This document shows positions 11,715 to 22,569 of a stretch of 64,000 nucleotides of DNA, one piece after another (position 1 is the stretch's first letter; each line of letters opens with the position of its first letter). The notes beneath the pieces were generated by a model. It made no database searches and was not told the origin of the DNA. It saw nothing but the letters and a program-made list of their open reading frames with translations. The DNA is from Edaphochlamys debaryana (taxonomy: Eukaryota > Chlorophyta > Chlorophyceae > Chlamydomonadales). The stretch is taken from assembly GCA_016858145.1 (NCBI GenBank), contig JAEHOE010000155.1, positions 62,001-126,000 of the forward strand, in the 5' to 3' direction. Both the position numbers and the translations under genes were made by a program.

Positions 11715-13424
11715 CTACCTCCTTTGCTTCCCGGCCGCGTCCCTGCCCTCCAGCCCCAGGTCCCTGGCCTTGACCCCGGCCATCCAGTCCACCAGTGCCC
11801 CCAGCGCCGGGCACTCCTCGGGGGGCAGCACGGAGGAGAGCTCGGCCACACGCAGGCGTCCGGGGTAGAGCCGCTGGGGTGGGTGGGGTGGAGTGTGGAG
11901 TGTGTAAGTGACACGGTTATTGCGCCCGCCCCCTTACCCCCCCCCCCTCACCTCCAGCTCCGCCAGCCCCAGGGTCAGGTCCAGCTCCGCCCTCGACAGG
12001 GTGACGGGCAGGTCGGCCTTAGTCAGCACCAGGCACACGGGCTTGGGGGACAGGTCGGGGCGCTGGAAGGGGGTGTGTAGGGGGGAGGGGAGGGGGAGGG
12101 GGATGTGGTGGGAAGGCGCGCTCGACGGGGCCCTAGACTACCGTGTCCTCTGTGTGTGCCTGACTCTAGCGGCGCGCCCTACCTGCAGTTACAGCACGCC
12201 ATACCCAACGGCCACGGTCAACAACCAACGGCCAACGGCTCGCGGTCATGTTAATCTCCATCCGATGGGTCTAACCCCTTGCATTTGCCCCACCTGCAGT
12301 ACCTCGTACAGCTCCACGGCCGCCCCCGCCAGCGCCGCTGCGTCGCTGGCGTCCAGAGCGAAGACCACCCCCCGGATGGGCCGGGAGTACCTGACAGGGG
12401 GGGAGGGGGGGGCCAAGGGAGCAAGGGGTAGGTGGGGAGGGGCTGCAAAAGGGATCTGTCGCAAAGGCATGACGATGGGGAGGGCAGGCATAGCGCTGGT
12501 GCTGGGTGCTTAATGGACGCCCCTCCCGCTGGTGCGCCCCTGCACCCAGCTGTGCCCCGGTGCCCCCAGCAGCGCTCTGGGCCCGGGGTGGCTTGGGGTC
12601 TCGACCGCCCCCCCCTCAACCCCCCTTCCCCCCCCCGGGCACCCACCAGTTGCGCCACAGCGGCTGCATGGAGCCCCCGCACTCCCTGGGGGCGGAGCAG
12701 GGGTGGGGGGTGGGGGGTGGGATGTAGCTTAGGGGGCATGTGCAATCACTGCCCAGCCAACCCCATTAGCACAAACCTTACCCCGGCGACCCACAACACA
12801 ACCCCCAATTCCCCCCCCCACACACACACCGTATCTTGACGTCCCTGACGGGGCAGCCCCGGGCCGTGGGCACTCTGAAGTCCTGGCAGCCGTGCGTCTC
12901 CGTGGTGACCACACGGAAGGGCGGCCCAGGGCAGCGGCCGTACACGGCTGGGGGGGGCCGGAGGGGGAGGGGAATAGGCGGTGTGGCCTGCGTGTGTGTG
13001 TGAGAGTGTTTGTGTGTGTGTGCTGTACAGGGACGTCAGGGAGGGAGTTGCGCACCAGGTGAGGGGGGCGTGGGCGCGGGCGAGGAGCTGTGAGGAGCAC
13101 AGCAGAGGCCTGCCCCGGGGCGCGAACTAGGCATCATCACGAGCCCTGTGCTCACTTCTTAGCCGTTGCCCGAGGAGCGTCTTGCCGCTGCCCTGTTGGC
13201 GGGTCAAGGGGCATAGGGACGGCAGGGATGGTCGTGCGATGCGGCCCGGGCATGGCCTGCCCAGGGCTCTTTCTCTTGCCCAGCCCGCCCCCCACCCCCA
13301 CCCCTCCCCCACCCCTCACCTGCAGGCCTAACAGCAGGAAATCATCCGCATCGCCCGTCGGCGAATTCGCGGGCAGGTTGCTTCCGCAGCACATGCCGCC
13401 GTTCTTCGACGCCCCTCCGCTCAT
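11715..13424 (-). CDS. ARL16: ARL16-like small GTPase, left copy (complete)
   Basis: Seven exons encode about 221 residues, close to animal ARL16 (about 197). The product is an atypical ADP-ribosylation-factor-like GTPase. ARL16 proteins elsewhere are linked to cilia and membrane traffic; that role here is inference. The P-loop is assembled across an intron (LLLGLQ + GSGKTLLGQRL). A short exon at 12,647-12,685 supplies ECGGSMQPLWRNW, matching the divergent G3/switch II region of ARL16 (ELGG). VVFALDASD and LVLTKADLP (TKAD, the G4 NKxD-type motif) follow. The start codon is at 13,422-13,424; residue 2 is Ser, so no N-myristoylation is expected. Stop TAG is at 11,715-11,717. It is transcribed divergently from Sec14 across a 392-bp gap. 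Confidence 0.8.
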
Positions 13425-13816
13425 AATGGGTACCCTTTCAAGCTACTAGCAGAGCTAGGACGTGGTCGCGAGGGAGCTACATTTGAGGTGGACTGGTTTG
13501 GCTGACAGCTCCGCGTGCTCCGTCAAGACTCCGGGGCACGTACTCTCAAGATGGCGGTTTGATTGCTCTGCGTATAGTGTGGCATAAGGTGAGTCAGGCG
13601 TAAGCCCGGCGCTCGCGGGAGTGCGCGGGAATGAGGGCGGGCAACGCGATGCAGCAAACTGGGCGGTTTGCCAAGCTCTGTACACAATTGATACGGATGT
13701 CTCCACTTACTTGTGCTAGAGACAAATACAAGCTAGTTAAACAGTGAAAACGTCAACAAACTCTCACGCACATCGCCAAAGACAGACGCGCAGCGCTGGC
13801 CCAGCAAGCGCCCGCG
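13425..13816. promoter_or_regulatory. Bidirectional promoter region, ARL16 / Sec14 (left)
   Basis: A 392-bp gap separates the divergent start codons of ARL16 (-) and Sec14 (+). It is conserved almost unchanged in the right arm (50,604-50,995). A shared promoter is inferred from head-to-head layout. No specific factor site is recognised. Confidence 0.5.
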
Positions 13817-16800
13817 ATGACCAGTTTAGCAGTTGTGGAGGTCGGAGGCGGGGCGCCTGGCGATGATAAAGACAGGAAGCCGGAGGGTCGGAGCGACGAG
13901 GAGGTCATCGCGCGCTTCCGGGCGGCGTTCAGCCACCTGGAGAGCACCGACACGTACAGTGGGTTTAGCAGACGCGGTCCGGGTTCGCAGTCCAGGGTGG
14001 TAGCGGCCGGGGGTTGCGGGTGCGCCCCCAGCGTTGTGGCAGACCACGCTCCGCTGCTGCACATGCGCTGCACATGCAGACCCGGCCCTCCGCTCTCCCC
14101 CCTAAACCCCCCCTTCCCTCCTCCACTCCCAAATCGTTACCACACGCGGTGAAGTCCCAGAGCGTTGCACATGCATGCCCGGTCCCGCTCCCCTGACGCA
14201 CAGGTCCCTGTGCAGTTTCAACCTCCTCCCTCTCACTACGCCACCCTCACTTTTTTGCTTGTTCCCCCTCCCTTCCCTGCTATCGAGCTGCTTCGTCCCC
14301 TATTGCCTCACACTGGAGATTGTCAGGCGCTCGCTGTACCCCTCCATGCCATCCGCCCCTCCCCCCCCCTCCGTTCCCCCCGTCCCCCCTGCCAGTCACC
14401 GCGGCGCTGCTCCCCCCCCAAGCCCAGGCGCTGGCCGCCCACCGCTCCCACTTTGGCCTCGCGCCCAAGGACCCCTGGCGCCCGGAGCAGCTGCCGGACG
14501 CCAGCGAGGCGGAGCGGCGGCAGATGGAGGAGTTCAGGTGGGGGCGTGTGTGTGGGGGGGGGCAGGGGGGGGGGGGGGGGGGGGGGGGGAGGGGGGGGGG
14601 TACTGAGACCAGGGGGGCGGGGAGGTGAGGGGATGCTTGTGGTATGTTTGGGAGTGGGTTCGGGTCTGTTCGGAGGGCGCCATGCTTGCAATGAGAGTGG
14701 GGGTGAGGGAAGTGCGATCGCCAGGTGCCTGGACGTGAGGCGTGTGGGGGTGGAGCGGGGGCAGATCCAGGGGTGAAGATGGGGGGCAGGGGTGGGGGTT
14801 ACTGAAGTGAGACAGGTTCGGACCGTCCGGCGCATTGGGCATGGGGCGCCTAGGAGTGGAGCGGCCGCTGCTGGGGAGGGAGCTCAGGTGGGTGTTGGGA
14901 GGGGGTTAGACTGGGGATCAAGGTGGCGCCAGCCAAGGGGGGGCTGGGACCTGGGAGCCTGGGCATGGGTGCGGCAGAGCAGAGGCGCGGCAGACCAAGG
15001 AGCTCAGGCGGGGGGGGGGGGGGGGGGGGGGAGGCCCCGGGGGGGGGGGGGGGGAAGGACTGCGAGTGCTAGTAGTCTGGGAATGTGTGTGGGAGGAGCG
15101 GGAGAAGGGTTGAGCAAGGAGGGCCGGCTGCACAGGGGTAAGAAGCAGGCGGACGCGGCTTGACACCTCGACCCGACAGGACGATCCACCACCGGCTTCA
15201 AGGGCGAGCCGGCATGCACAGGGAAGGGGAGGACGGGGCCGTCCCTGCTATTCCCTGCAGGCGTACGGCCCCTTCACCTCCTCACCCACGCCCACCCACC
15301 CCATCCCGCCCGCGCCCCCGCCCGCCCCCTCCCTCCCCCCTCCCCCCAGGCGGCGGCTGGAGTCCTCCGGCGCTCTGACCCAGCCCGAGGACGCCGCCTA
15401 TGTGACGGACCTGCAGCTGCTGCGGTACCTGCGGGCCAGGGACCACCACCTGGGTGAGGGGGGGGGGGGGGGGGCAGGGTGTGAAGGGGGTAGGGGAGGG
15501 GGTAGGGGGGAGGGGTGGTGGTGCGGAATTGGTTGCAGGAGTGGTCATTGCAGGCAACACACAGCCGCTCGGTGTAGGGGTATGGGCGGGGAGGCGGGAG
15601 GAGGAGGGGGGTCACAAACGGCCACTCGCGTTCGAGTTCGGGCGAGAGCCGGCCGGAGCACCCGGGGAACACGCCCCCCCTCCCCCCTTCCATGCTCCAC
15701 CTCCTGCCCGGATGCAGCAACACTCATACCGCCTCCAACCCCCCAATACCCCCCCCACCCCACCCCTCCCCACCCCTGCCCCTCCCAGACACGTCCTACG
15801 CCATGTTCCTCCACACGCTGCCCTGCCCTGCCCCCCCTTGCCCCCACCCGCCCCTTCCCTCCCTCCAACCACCCTCCAACCACCCTCCCCCCTCCCCTCA
15901 AACCACCTCCCCCACCCCCACCCCAGACAAGTCCTACGCCATGTTCCTCCACACGCTGCAGTGGCGCCGCACCGCCCGCCCCTGGGCCCTGGCCAACCCC
16001 GCCACCGCCGCCAACAAGCTGTCCAGCGACGCACGCATCGTGGGGTACGACCTGCAGGTGGGCCCGCGTGGGGCTGGGCCTGCGTGGGGCCTGGGGCTGG
16101 GCCCGGGTGGGGCCTGGGGCTGGGCCCGGCTGGCGGCAAGGTTGCCAAACCGTGCTTGTCTACCGCGCGTCTGATCGTTCTCCCCGCTCCTGCTTCCTCA
16201 CCTTCCCTTCCCCCTCCCCCCTCTTGCTATCCACCCCCACCCCCCCCAAGGGCCGTGTGGTGGTGTACTCGTGCTTTGCCAAGTCCCTGGAGCGCACCCC
16301 GGAGCACGTCAAGGTGCGTGTCGATCCCATGTTGTAATTATGTGTGGTTGGGGCGTAGGAGGTTTATTAAGAGGGACAAGAGGGATTGGATTGGCAGCAG
16401 GCGTGAGCGCACCCCAGAGCACGTCAAGGTGTGTGTGTTTCAGGGCTGCTCGTGTAAAGGCCGAGAAAATCGTAGGCGCGGTGGTGAGCCGGCCGGCGTG
16501 TGGGGTGTGGGGTGGGGGGACGAACTGAGTGGGGTGGGGGGAAAGAGCCAGGGTACGTTGTGGGGTGTGTGGTGGCAACAACTTTTGCTGAAGAATGCCC
16601 TTCCTCTCCCCCCCTCCCCCCCCCCCAGATTAACACCATTTGCCTCATGGAGAAGGCCAACCAGTGCGTCAACGCGGGCAGCCCGGGGAGCGTGGTGTGG
16701 GTGGTGAGCCTGGGGGGGGGGGGGGGGTACGGGGTGCGAAGGGAGGGGCACGGAGGCAAGGGATGGACCAGGAATGGGACAACCACACAGCGGCCCTGAG

Positions 16801-17689
16801 CCCAGAACCAAACTCCTATCACCCCACTCAGCCACTCCCTCCCATCCCACCCCACCCCCTGTTAACCCCCTCCACCCTCCCTAGAACCACTTTGGCGGCA
16901 AGCACAAGCACGGCTTCGGCTGGCGAGACGCCTCCCCCGCCTTCGCCTGGGGCGCCATCGACATCTTCTCCAACCACTTCCCTGAGTGCCTCGCCACGTG
17001 AGGGGAAGGGAAGGGGGACTAGGGTGGGGGGGGGAAAGGGGGGCTGAGCCTTTCGGGATCGGAAGGACGGGGCACGACGCGTGCGTGCGTGTGTGCTGGG
17101 GAGCCTGTCCGCCCGTCCGCCCGTCTACTCGTCCTCCCAACCATCATTCTCGGTCCCTCCTCGTTTAGCCTCATCCCCCCTCCCCTCCACCCTCCACCCC
17201 CCACCCCCCTTCCAAACCACCCACCCTCAAAGGATGATGATCATTGACCCCCCCTCCATCTTCTTCGGTCTGTGGAAGGTGGTGCACCCCATGCTGCCCG
17301 AGAAGACCGCAAAGAAGGTGGGGGGAGGGGGGGGGGCAGGGGAGGGAAGGGGGGCTGGGGAGGGGACGGGTGGCGGTTATGGAGGGGCAGGGTCAGGGGG
17401 CAGGTGGCGCAGGTGGAGCTTGGGTGTGGAAGGGGGGGGGGGGGCACGGAGGACAAGGACGGGGAAGATAGAGGTTATGTCAAACTGTTGCAAGGCGCTG
17501 CCCCACACCTCGCCCCAGAACTCCGTCTCCCCAACTCCCCTAAAACCCCCATCCCTTTGACCCCCATCCCCTCAACCCCAGGGCGACTTCATCCACTCGG
17601 ACCACGACAACCGGGCCAAGTTCACCTCCATATTCGGGCCCGAGCTGGCGGCCTACATCCTGGGGCTCATAGCGCAGGACGCGCGGTAG
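13817..17689 (+). CDS. Sec14-like CRAL-TRIO domain protein, left copy
   Basis: Nine exons give an uninterrupted 320-residue frame: 13817-13958, 14396-14537, 15350-15453, 15927-16057, 16251-16313, 16629-16703, 16885-16997, 17233-17317, 17582-17689. The CRAL-TRIO N-terminal helix motif is LLRYLRARDHHL. The lipid-binding lobe runs from GRVVVYSCFAKSLER through the NHFPECLATMMIIDPPSIF segment, then FTSIFGPELAAYIL. Sec14 proteins bind and exchange phosphatidylinositol, phosphatidylcholine or other hydrophobic ligands at membranes; the ligand here is unknown. Introns contain very long G-runs and two stray copies of exon edges (15785-15831 and 16405-16431). The protein length is typical of a stand-alone Sec14 domain. 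Confidence 0.85.
14559..14600. repeat. Poly-G tract in Sec14 intron 2
   Basis: An almost uninterrupted G-run of about 40 bases. A similar tract lies in the same intron at about 15,011-15,053. Both are shorter or altered in the right arm, as expected of slippage-prone or hard-to-sequence tracts. Confidence 0.8.
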
Positions 17690-18736
17690 CGGTGGCGTAA
17701 GGGGAGAGAGGGTGGAGGGCTGATGAGACGTGGTCTGGGGTGAAACGGGGTGGGAAGGGGGGAGTGGGGGGGGCAAGAGGGGCAAGAGGGTTTGGGGAGG
17801 GAGGCAGACAAGGGGCCGAGCGCCCGGTCACGAAGGAAGTGGACATGGATGCCTGCTGGCGCTAGGTATGGGGCTAGAAACGAGTGAGAGGAGACGAGTG
17901 AGCGGTAGTGAGTGACGCGGCTGCGCACGGTAGGCAGGGGAGGGCAGGCGCAGGGCAGGCCATAGGGCCGTGGGCAGGGGCATGCAGGAGGGCGACGTGT
18001 GCAGGCCTGGTGCCAGCTAGGCGGAGCGCAGGCGGCGTTGCAGGTCCGGTCCTGTCCTGTCCAGCCCGGTCCAGTGGCGCACTGAGACACGTGCGCTCTG
18101 GGCACGGAGGCATGGACTTGGAAGCGACAGGACCACGGCCGAGCACATGGAGTGCAACGGGTGGCTGACCGGGTGGGCAGGGGAGGGATAGGATGATAAG
18201 GGCTGTGTACGAGCCGCCTGCTGAGACGCAGTGCGTCGAGTGCACTGGGGTGTGCTGCTGGAGGTGAGCAGGGTTCATGGGCGGGGAAGGGAGCCACGAC
18301 CCAATGTGGTACAACCAGCACGATGTCCAGTCGAAGTCGCAGACAGCAGGCTACTGTCGCCGGGGGCCCGAACCGGCGTATAGACGGGGCAGGGGACGCT
18401 CCTTCATTCCAGCTTTCCACCTCAAGGATTAGCCCCGCGCACGCTTCAAGTCATCAAGTGCGCACCCCGGACAAGCTCAGGACCCACCCAGCCTTCAAGT
18501 CAAGCCCCTGCAAAGAGTCACCCCCATGGTGGCGGGGTACCAACCCGCCCTCCTTATCCCCGCCAGGGTGCGTGCAAGACCTGCGTTAGTTTACCAACAA
18601 CAACAACAACCTACTAAGACCCTGCTGCATGCCCCAAGCGCTCTCCCCAGCCATGCACGCCGCTCACGGCCCCATGGCACCACACCAGCAATTCGGCTCC
18701 TGGCCTCGTTGTACACCGTAAAACCCACACTTGGCC
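17690..18736. other. Convergent intergenic region, Sec14 / F-box LRR (left)
   Basis: No exon is recognised between the two stop codons. A short CAA repeat lies at about 18,596-18,611. The segment is present twice in the right arm because of the local tandem duplication there (44,245-45,394 and 45,937-47,098). Confidence 0.5.
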
Positions 18737-21700
18737 TCACGGCACCCACACCAGCTCGAACCACACACTCCGAGCCGCCGCCGCCACCGCCGCCTGACAC
18801 TGCGCCTGGCTCGCCCCTGTACACCCCCGCATCACCAGCACATGGAGTCCCATGCCCCCCTCCCCCTCCTCAGGTCCAACCACAGACCCCCCCGCGTGCC
18901 CCACCCGCCCCCGCGGCGCCGCCAGCCTCCCCACCCGCTCCGCCACCACCCCTCCCATGCCCCCCACCCGCAGCACCCGCAGCCGCTCCATCCCCCCTAC
19001 TAGCGCCTCCAACACATCGTGCCCCCCCGCCCCCACCAGCCCCTCCACCCCCTCCAGCCCCAGCTCCCCGAGGCCCGGCAGCAGCGCACACACGCGCTCC
19101 GCCCACACCACCCCCGGGGAGTCCGAACCCCGGTCCGGGTCCGTCCGGGACGCCGACGCTTCGTCTTCCTCCTCGTCCTCGTCCTCGTCGTCGCCCCTAC
19201 GCCCCGAGCCCGCCCCGGGCAGTGAGGCCCACCGCAGGGTGAGGCTGGTGAGGCCTGGCGGGGGGCAGGAGGGCAGAGGACCGGGGATGACAGGGAGTGT
19301 GACCCGAGGCTGTGAGCGCGGGAGGGCAAGCGAGCCCGCTCACATTCCCCGGGTACGCTGCCCCACATCCTAAGCCCGACCTGAGCCGGCCCCGCCCCTT
19401 CCCACTGCCCCGTCAGCTCCCATGCTCACTCTTGAGCGGCCTCATAACCTCCAGCAGCGCCGCCGCCGGCCCGTCAGTCAGCTCCAACCGCCGCAGCGCC
19501 GTGCCGTACGTGTGCAGCCGTACACACGTGGATCCGTCTAGCGGCAGCGCCGCCATCTGCACCCGGCACCGCCGCGACGATGCCGTCGGCCCCAGCAGCC
19601 CCCCGCCGCCGCCGCCGCCACCGCCTTCCCCATCGCTGCTGTCATCACTGCCGCCGCCGTCGCCGCCAGGGAGTGGCCACTGCGGCAGTTGCCCTTCGTT
19701 CGCACCCGCCCCCAAGCCAGGGCCGCCGAGCGGACCGCCACCGGCACCGTTGCCAGCGCCGTACAGGCCCGGGCCCAGGCCCAGGCCCACGCCGCAGCCG
19801 AGCAGGGCGACGCACGCGGCTGGGGCCAGCTTTGGCGGCCACCCCACCGCCCAGCCACCTCCCTGGTCCCCCTCGCCCTCTTCAGCCCCAGGGCCACCCG
19901 ACGTGCCGCCGCTGCCGCCGCCGCCCCAGCCGCTGCCGCCGCCGCCATCCCAGCCGCCGCCGCCGGAGCCGCCCCCCAGGCTGCCGGCTGCGCTGAGGCG
20001 CGTGAGGGCGGGGAACTGCGAGGCCAGGTGCCCCCCCAGGGGGATGCCCCCCAGCCAGGCCCCCACGGCCAGGCTGACGAGGCGGGGGAGGGGGTACTGC
20101 AAGGAGGGGCGGGGGGGTTGGGGGCGGGGGGTGGATCAGGGGGGCGGGGGAAAGGGGGTGCCAGGAAGGTGAGGGCGGGCTTCGAACATCACATCTCTGC
20201 TGCTCCGACCCAGCCCGGCCCCAGCCCACCCGCCGCCTCCTGCGTCGCATGCGGCACTACTGGCCAAGAAACACCCGAACCCATCTCCTCCCCTGAACGG
20301 CATCCGCACCCGCACCCGCACCCGCACCCGCACCCGTGTCGTACCCGTACGGCGTACGGCAGTGACGCGATGGTTGCGGCCTCCAGGCGGGAGAGGCCGC
20401 TCATTGTCGCCAGCGCCGGCAGGGCCTCCCTGGGCAGGTGCCAGGCGGGGGCGAGGAGCTCTCGTAGGGAGGCCAGGTGGGCGAGGGCGGGGTGGGCCAG
20501 GCCCAGGCGGCTGGGGACCAGCGGGCAGGAGCCCAAGAGGCACAGCCGCGTCAGGCCCGTGGCCAGGCCCAGCCAGGCCCAGCCGGACGGGTGCGTGGGG
20601 GCTACGGTTATGTCGGTTAGGCGCAGCTCTTGGAGGGAGTTCAGGGGCGGGGAGTCGATGGGCGCGCCGGTGAGGGGGGAGGCGAGGGTCAGGCCGGAGA
20701 GGTGCAGGCTGCGGAGGGTGAGGCCCAGTGGGCCGCTGGGCGGTGGCGGCGCCGGCGGCTGCGCTGCTGCTGCTGCTGCTACTGCTACTGCTGCTGCTGC
20801 GGCGGGGCGGGTGGAGAGGGCGCGGATTCGAGCGAGTGCGGAGAGGAGCGCGGAGCTGCTGGCGAGGTTGGCAGCGGTGCCGCGGCGGCGCAGCGCCCGC
20901 GGGCCGAACGGGTCGGCGGCGGCGGCGGCGGCGGCGATGGCGGCGGCAGCGGGGTGCGGTGCGGCGGCGAGCGCCTGAATGTGTCCCAGCGGCAGCCCGC
21001 AGCGCTGGGCGTGGGCAAGCAGGCAGCCCAGGCAGTGGGGGCAGGCGACCGCCAGGTGGGAAGGACCCGTGGCCAGAGCCGTCAGCAGCCGCCGCCACGC
21101 CGCCGCCGCCGCCGCCGCTGCCCTGGCCTCGTGCGCATCGCCCCTGCCTCCCTCGCCTCCGTTTCCCGCGCCGCGGGCTTCTGCAGACCCTCTCTCCTCG
21201 CCTTCGCCGCTCTCCTCATCCCCCGCCTGCTCCTCCCCGGCCTCCTCCCCGTCTTCCCCCTCCTCCTCGCTGCTGTCTGCCCCACCCCCCGCCAGGAGCC
21301 TGCCCCAGTACGCATGGCGGTCCGCGACAGCCTGGGGCCCCTCCGCCCAACCGCCCAGGTTGTCATCGGGGCCCTCCGGGCCCCAAGCTCTGCCCCCGCC
21401 CCTGCAGCGGCGTCCCCGGGCACCCACCACATGAGCGCTCCCGCCTGCCGGCCCCCCCTCCGCCGGGCTCGGGCACTGGCACAGGCACAGGCAGGCCCAG
21501 CGGCGGCGGCCGGGCAGGAGCTCCAGCAGGGCGGCGGCGGCGGCGGGGCTGACGTCGAGCGCCAGGTAGAGGTCGCGGAGGAGCGGCAGCGGCCCGGCGG
21601 CGGCAGCGGCGCCAGCCGGCGCAGCGGCAGGCCCCGCGGCGGCGCTGGCGCTGGCACTGTCGGCGGGGTCTGTGGCGGCGGCAGCGGCGGCAGGTGCCGC

Positions 21701-22213
21701 CAGGGCCCTGAGGACTCCCTCCACCCAGGCCAGAAGCGCTGCGTGTCCCGACGGCGGCTGCTGGCCGTCGGCAGGGCCGCCGCGGGCGGCGCCGCCAGCC
21801 TCCGCCGCGGGCCCGTCCCGCGGCGGCGGCGACGTGTGGGCCCATGCGGACGGGTGGTAGGGGGAGGGGACAGGTGGCAGGATGGTGAGGGAGGCGAGGC
21901 GGGGGAGCAGGAGAGCTGCGGTCGAGCGACCGGGGAGGGCGGTGACGGGGGTGGTGAGGCGGAGGGGGGCCCGCAGCTGCCGGTCGGAGCCATCGCTGGC
22001 TCGTGCTGGTGGAGCCCCGGGCCTGAGGTGAGCGATGGCCAACGCGTGAAGGAACCGGCAGGCCCCGCCAAGCCTCAGAGCGTCGCGCCAGCCCAGGCGT
22101 CCGACGATGGCCGCGAGCGCATCCGGGGTAAGCAGCAGCAGGCTCGGCGCCGGGCCAGGAGCAATGCCATCGGCGCGTTCGGATCCACTTGATGACATTG
22201 TGGCCACGGACAA
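18737..22213 (-). CDS. F-box / leucine-rich-repeat protein (left, only copy with F-box)
   Basis: Three exons: 22213-20351, 20096-19430, 19255-18737. The N-terminus has an F-box-like helix set (LTPDALAAIVGRLGWRDALR, then LGGACRFLHALA) that in F-box proteins binds Skp1 in SCF ubiquitin ligases. After a long Ala/Gly/acidic low-complexity region come LRR-type segments such as LRSLHLSGLTL, LQELRLTDI, LTRLCLLGSCPLV, LRRLELTDG and LGELGLEGVEGL. A substrate-recognition role is inferred; the substrate is unknown. Exon 3 contains one extra G near 19,200 relative to the right arm, which makes TAG at 19,197-19,199. Read literally, the last LRRs after that point are lost. A sequencing error or real truncation are both possible. 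The poly-Ala stretch (20,763-20,800) is a GCN repeat. Confidence 0.65.
20305..20334. repeat. CGCACC hexanucleotide repeat in F-box intron 1
   Basis: Five perfect units of CGCACC just inside the first intron of the F-box/LRR gene, mirrored at about 42,456-42,485 in the right arm. Confidence 0.8.
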
Positions 22214-22569
22214 ACCGGACTACCGGTGCGTGCTGCGTTAAGCAGCGAGGGCAGTGCTCGCCATGCGGAGCTAAGGCTATTTCCCGAGATGCATAATGCA
22301 CCAGTGATATCGGGCTTGAAGTAAAGTGCGCGTGGATGCACTGTTGGGCGTATTGCTCCTGCCTCTGCCTCTGCAGGCTTGATCGCGTGACGGTTGCCCG
22401 CTGGGAAGGTTGGTCTCTCGCGAAACATAGTATAGCAACATTCGCTGAATACCGATATACCAGATACGTGCACAAACACTATACAGGCGAACAGCCAGCG
22501 CGCGTCCAGGACCGTCTTACGCCGGAAGGGACTTTTCCAACGATATGCGCTAGCTCAAGCCAGGCCACG
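22214..22569. promoter_or_regulatory. Bidirectional promoter region, F-box LRR / CBS gene
   Basis: A 356-bp gap lies between the divergent start codons of the F-box/LRR gene (-) and the CBS gene (+). It is AT-richer than its surroundings. No specific element is recognised. Unlike the ARL16/Sec14 promoter it is present once only. Confidence 0.45.

Larger units (their letters stand above)
2946..20750. repeat. Left arm of giant inverted duplication
   Basis: The sequence from lectin module 1 of A1 through ARL16, Sec14 and the 3' two thirds of the F-box/LRR gene reappears reverse-complemented at about 42,037-60,761. Exons and introns match almost base for base wherever compared. The outer edge is where the intron before the VWSDDRSHF exon stops matching. 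The inner edge falls inside F-box exon 1 near 20,750. Confidence 0.9.

Noticed and set aside
14559..15053. Poly-G tracts as structural RNA or terminators
   Set aside because: They lie in introns, vary between arms and have no conserved pairing partner. They are better treated as slippage tracts.
20630..22192. Long plus-strand frame opposite F-box/LRR exon 1
   Set aside because: Its product is low-complexity Gly/Arg/Ala. The minus strand gives an F-box and LRRs, so this is a shadow.
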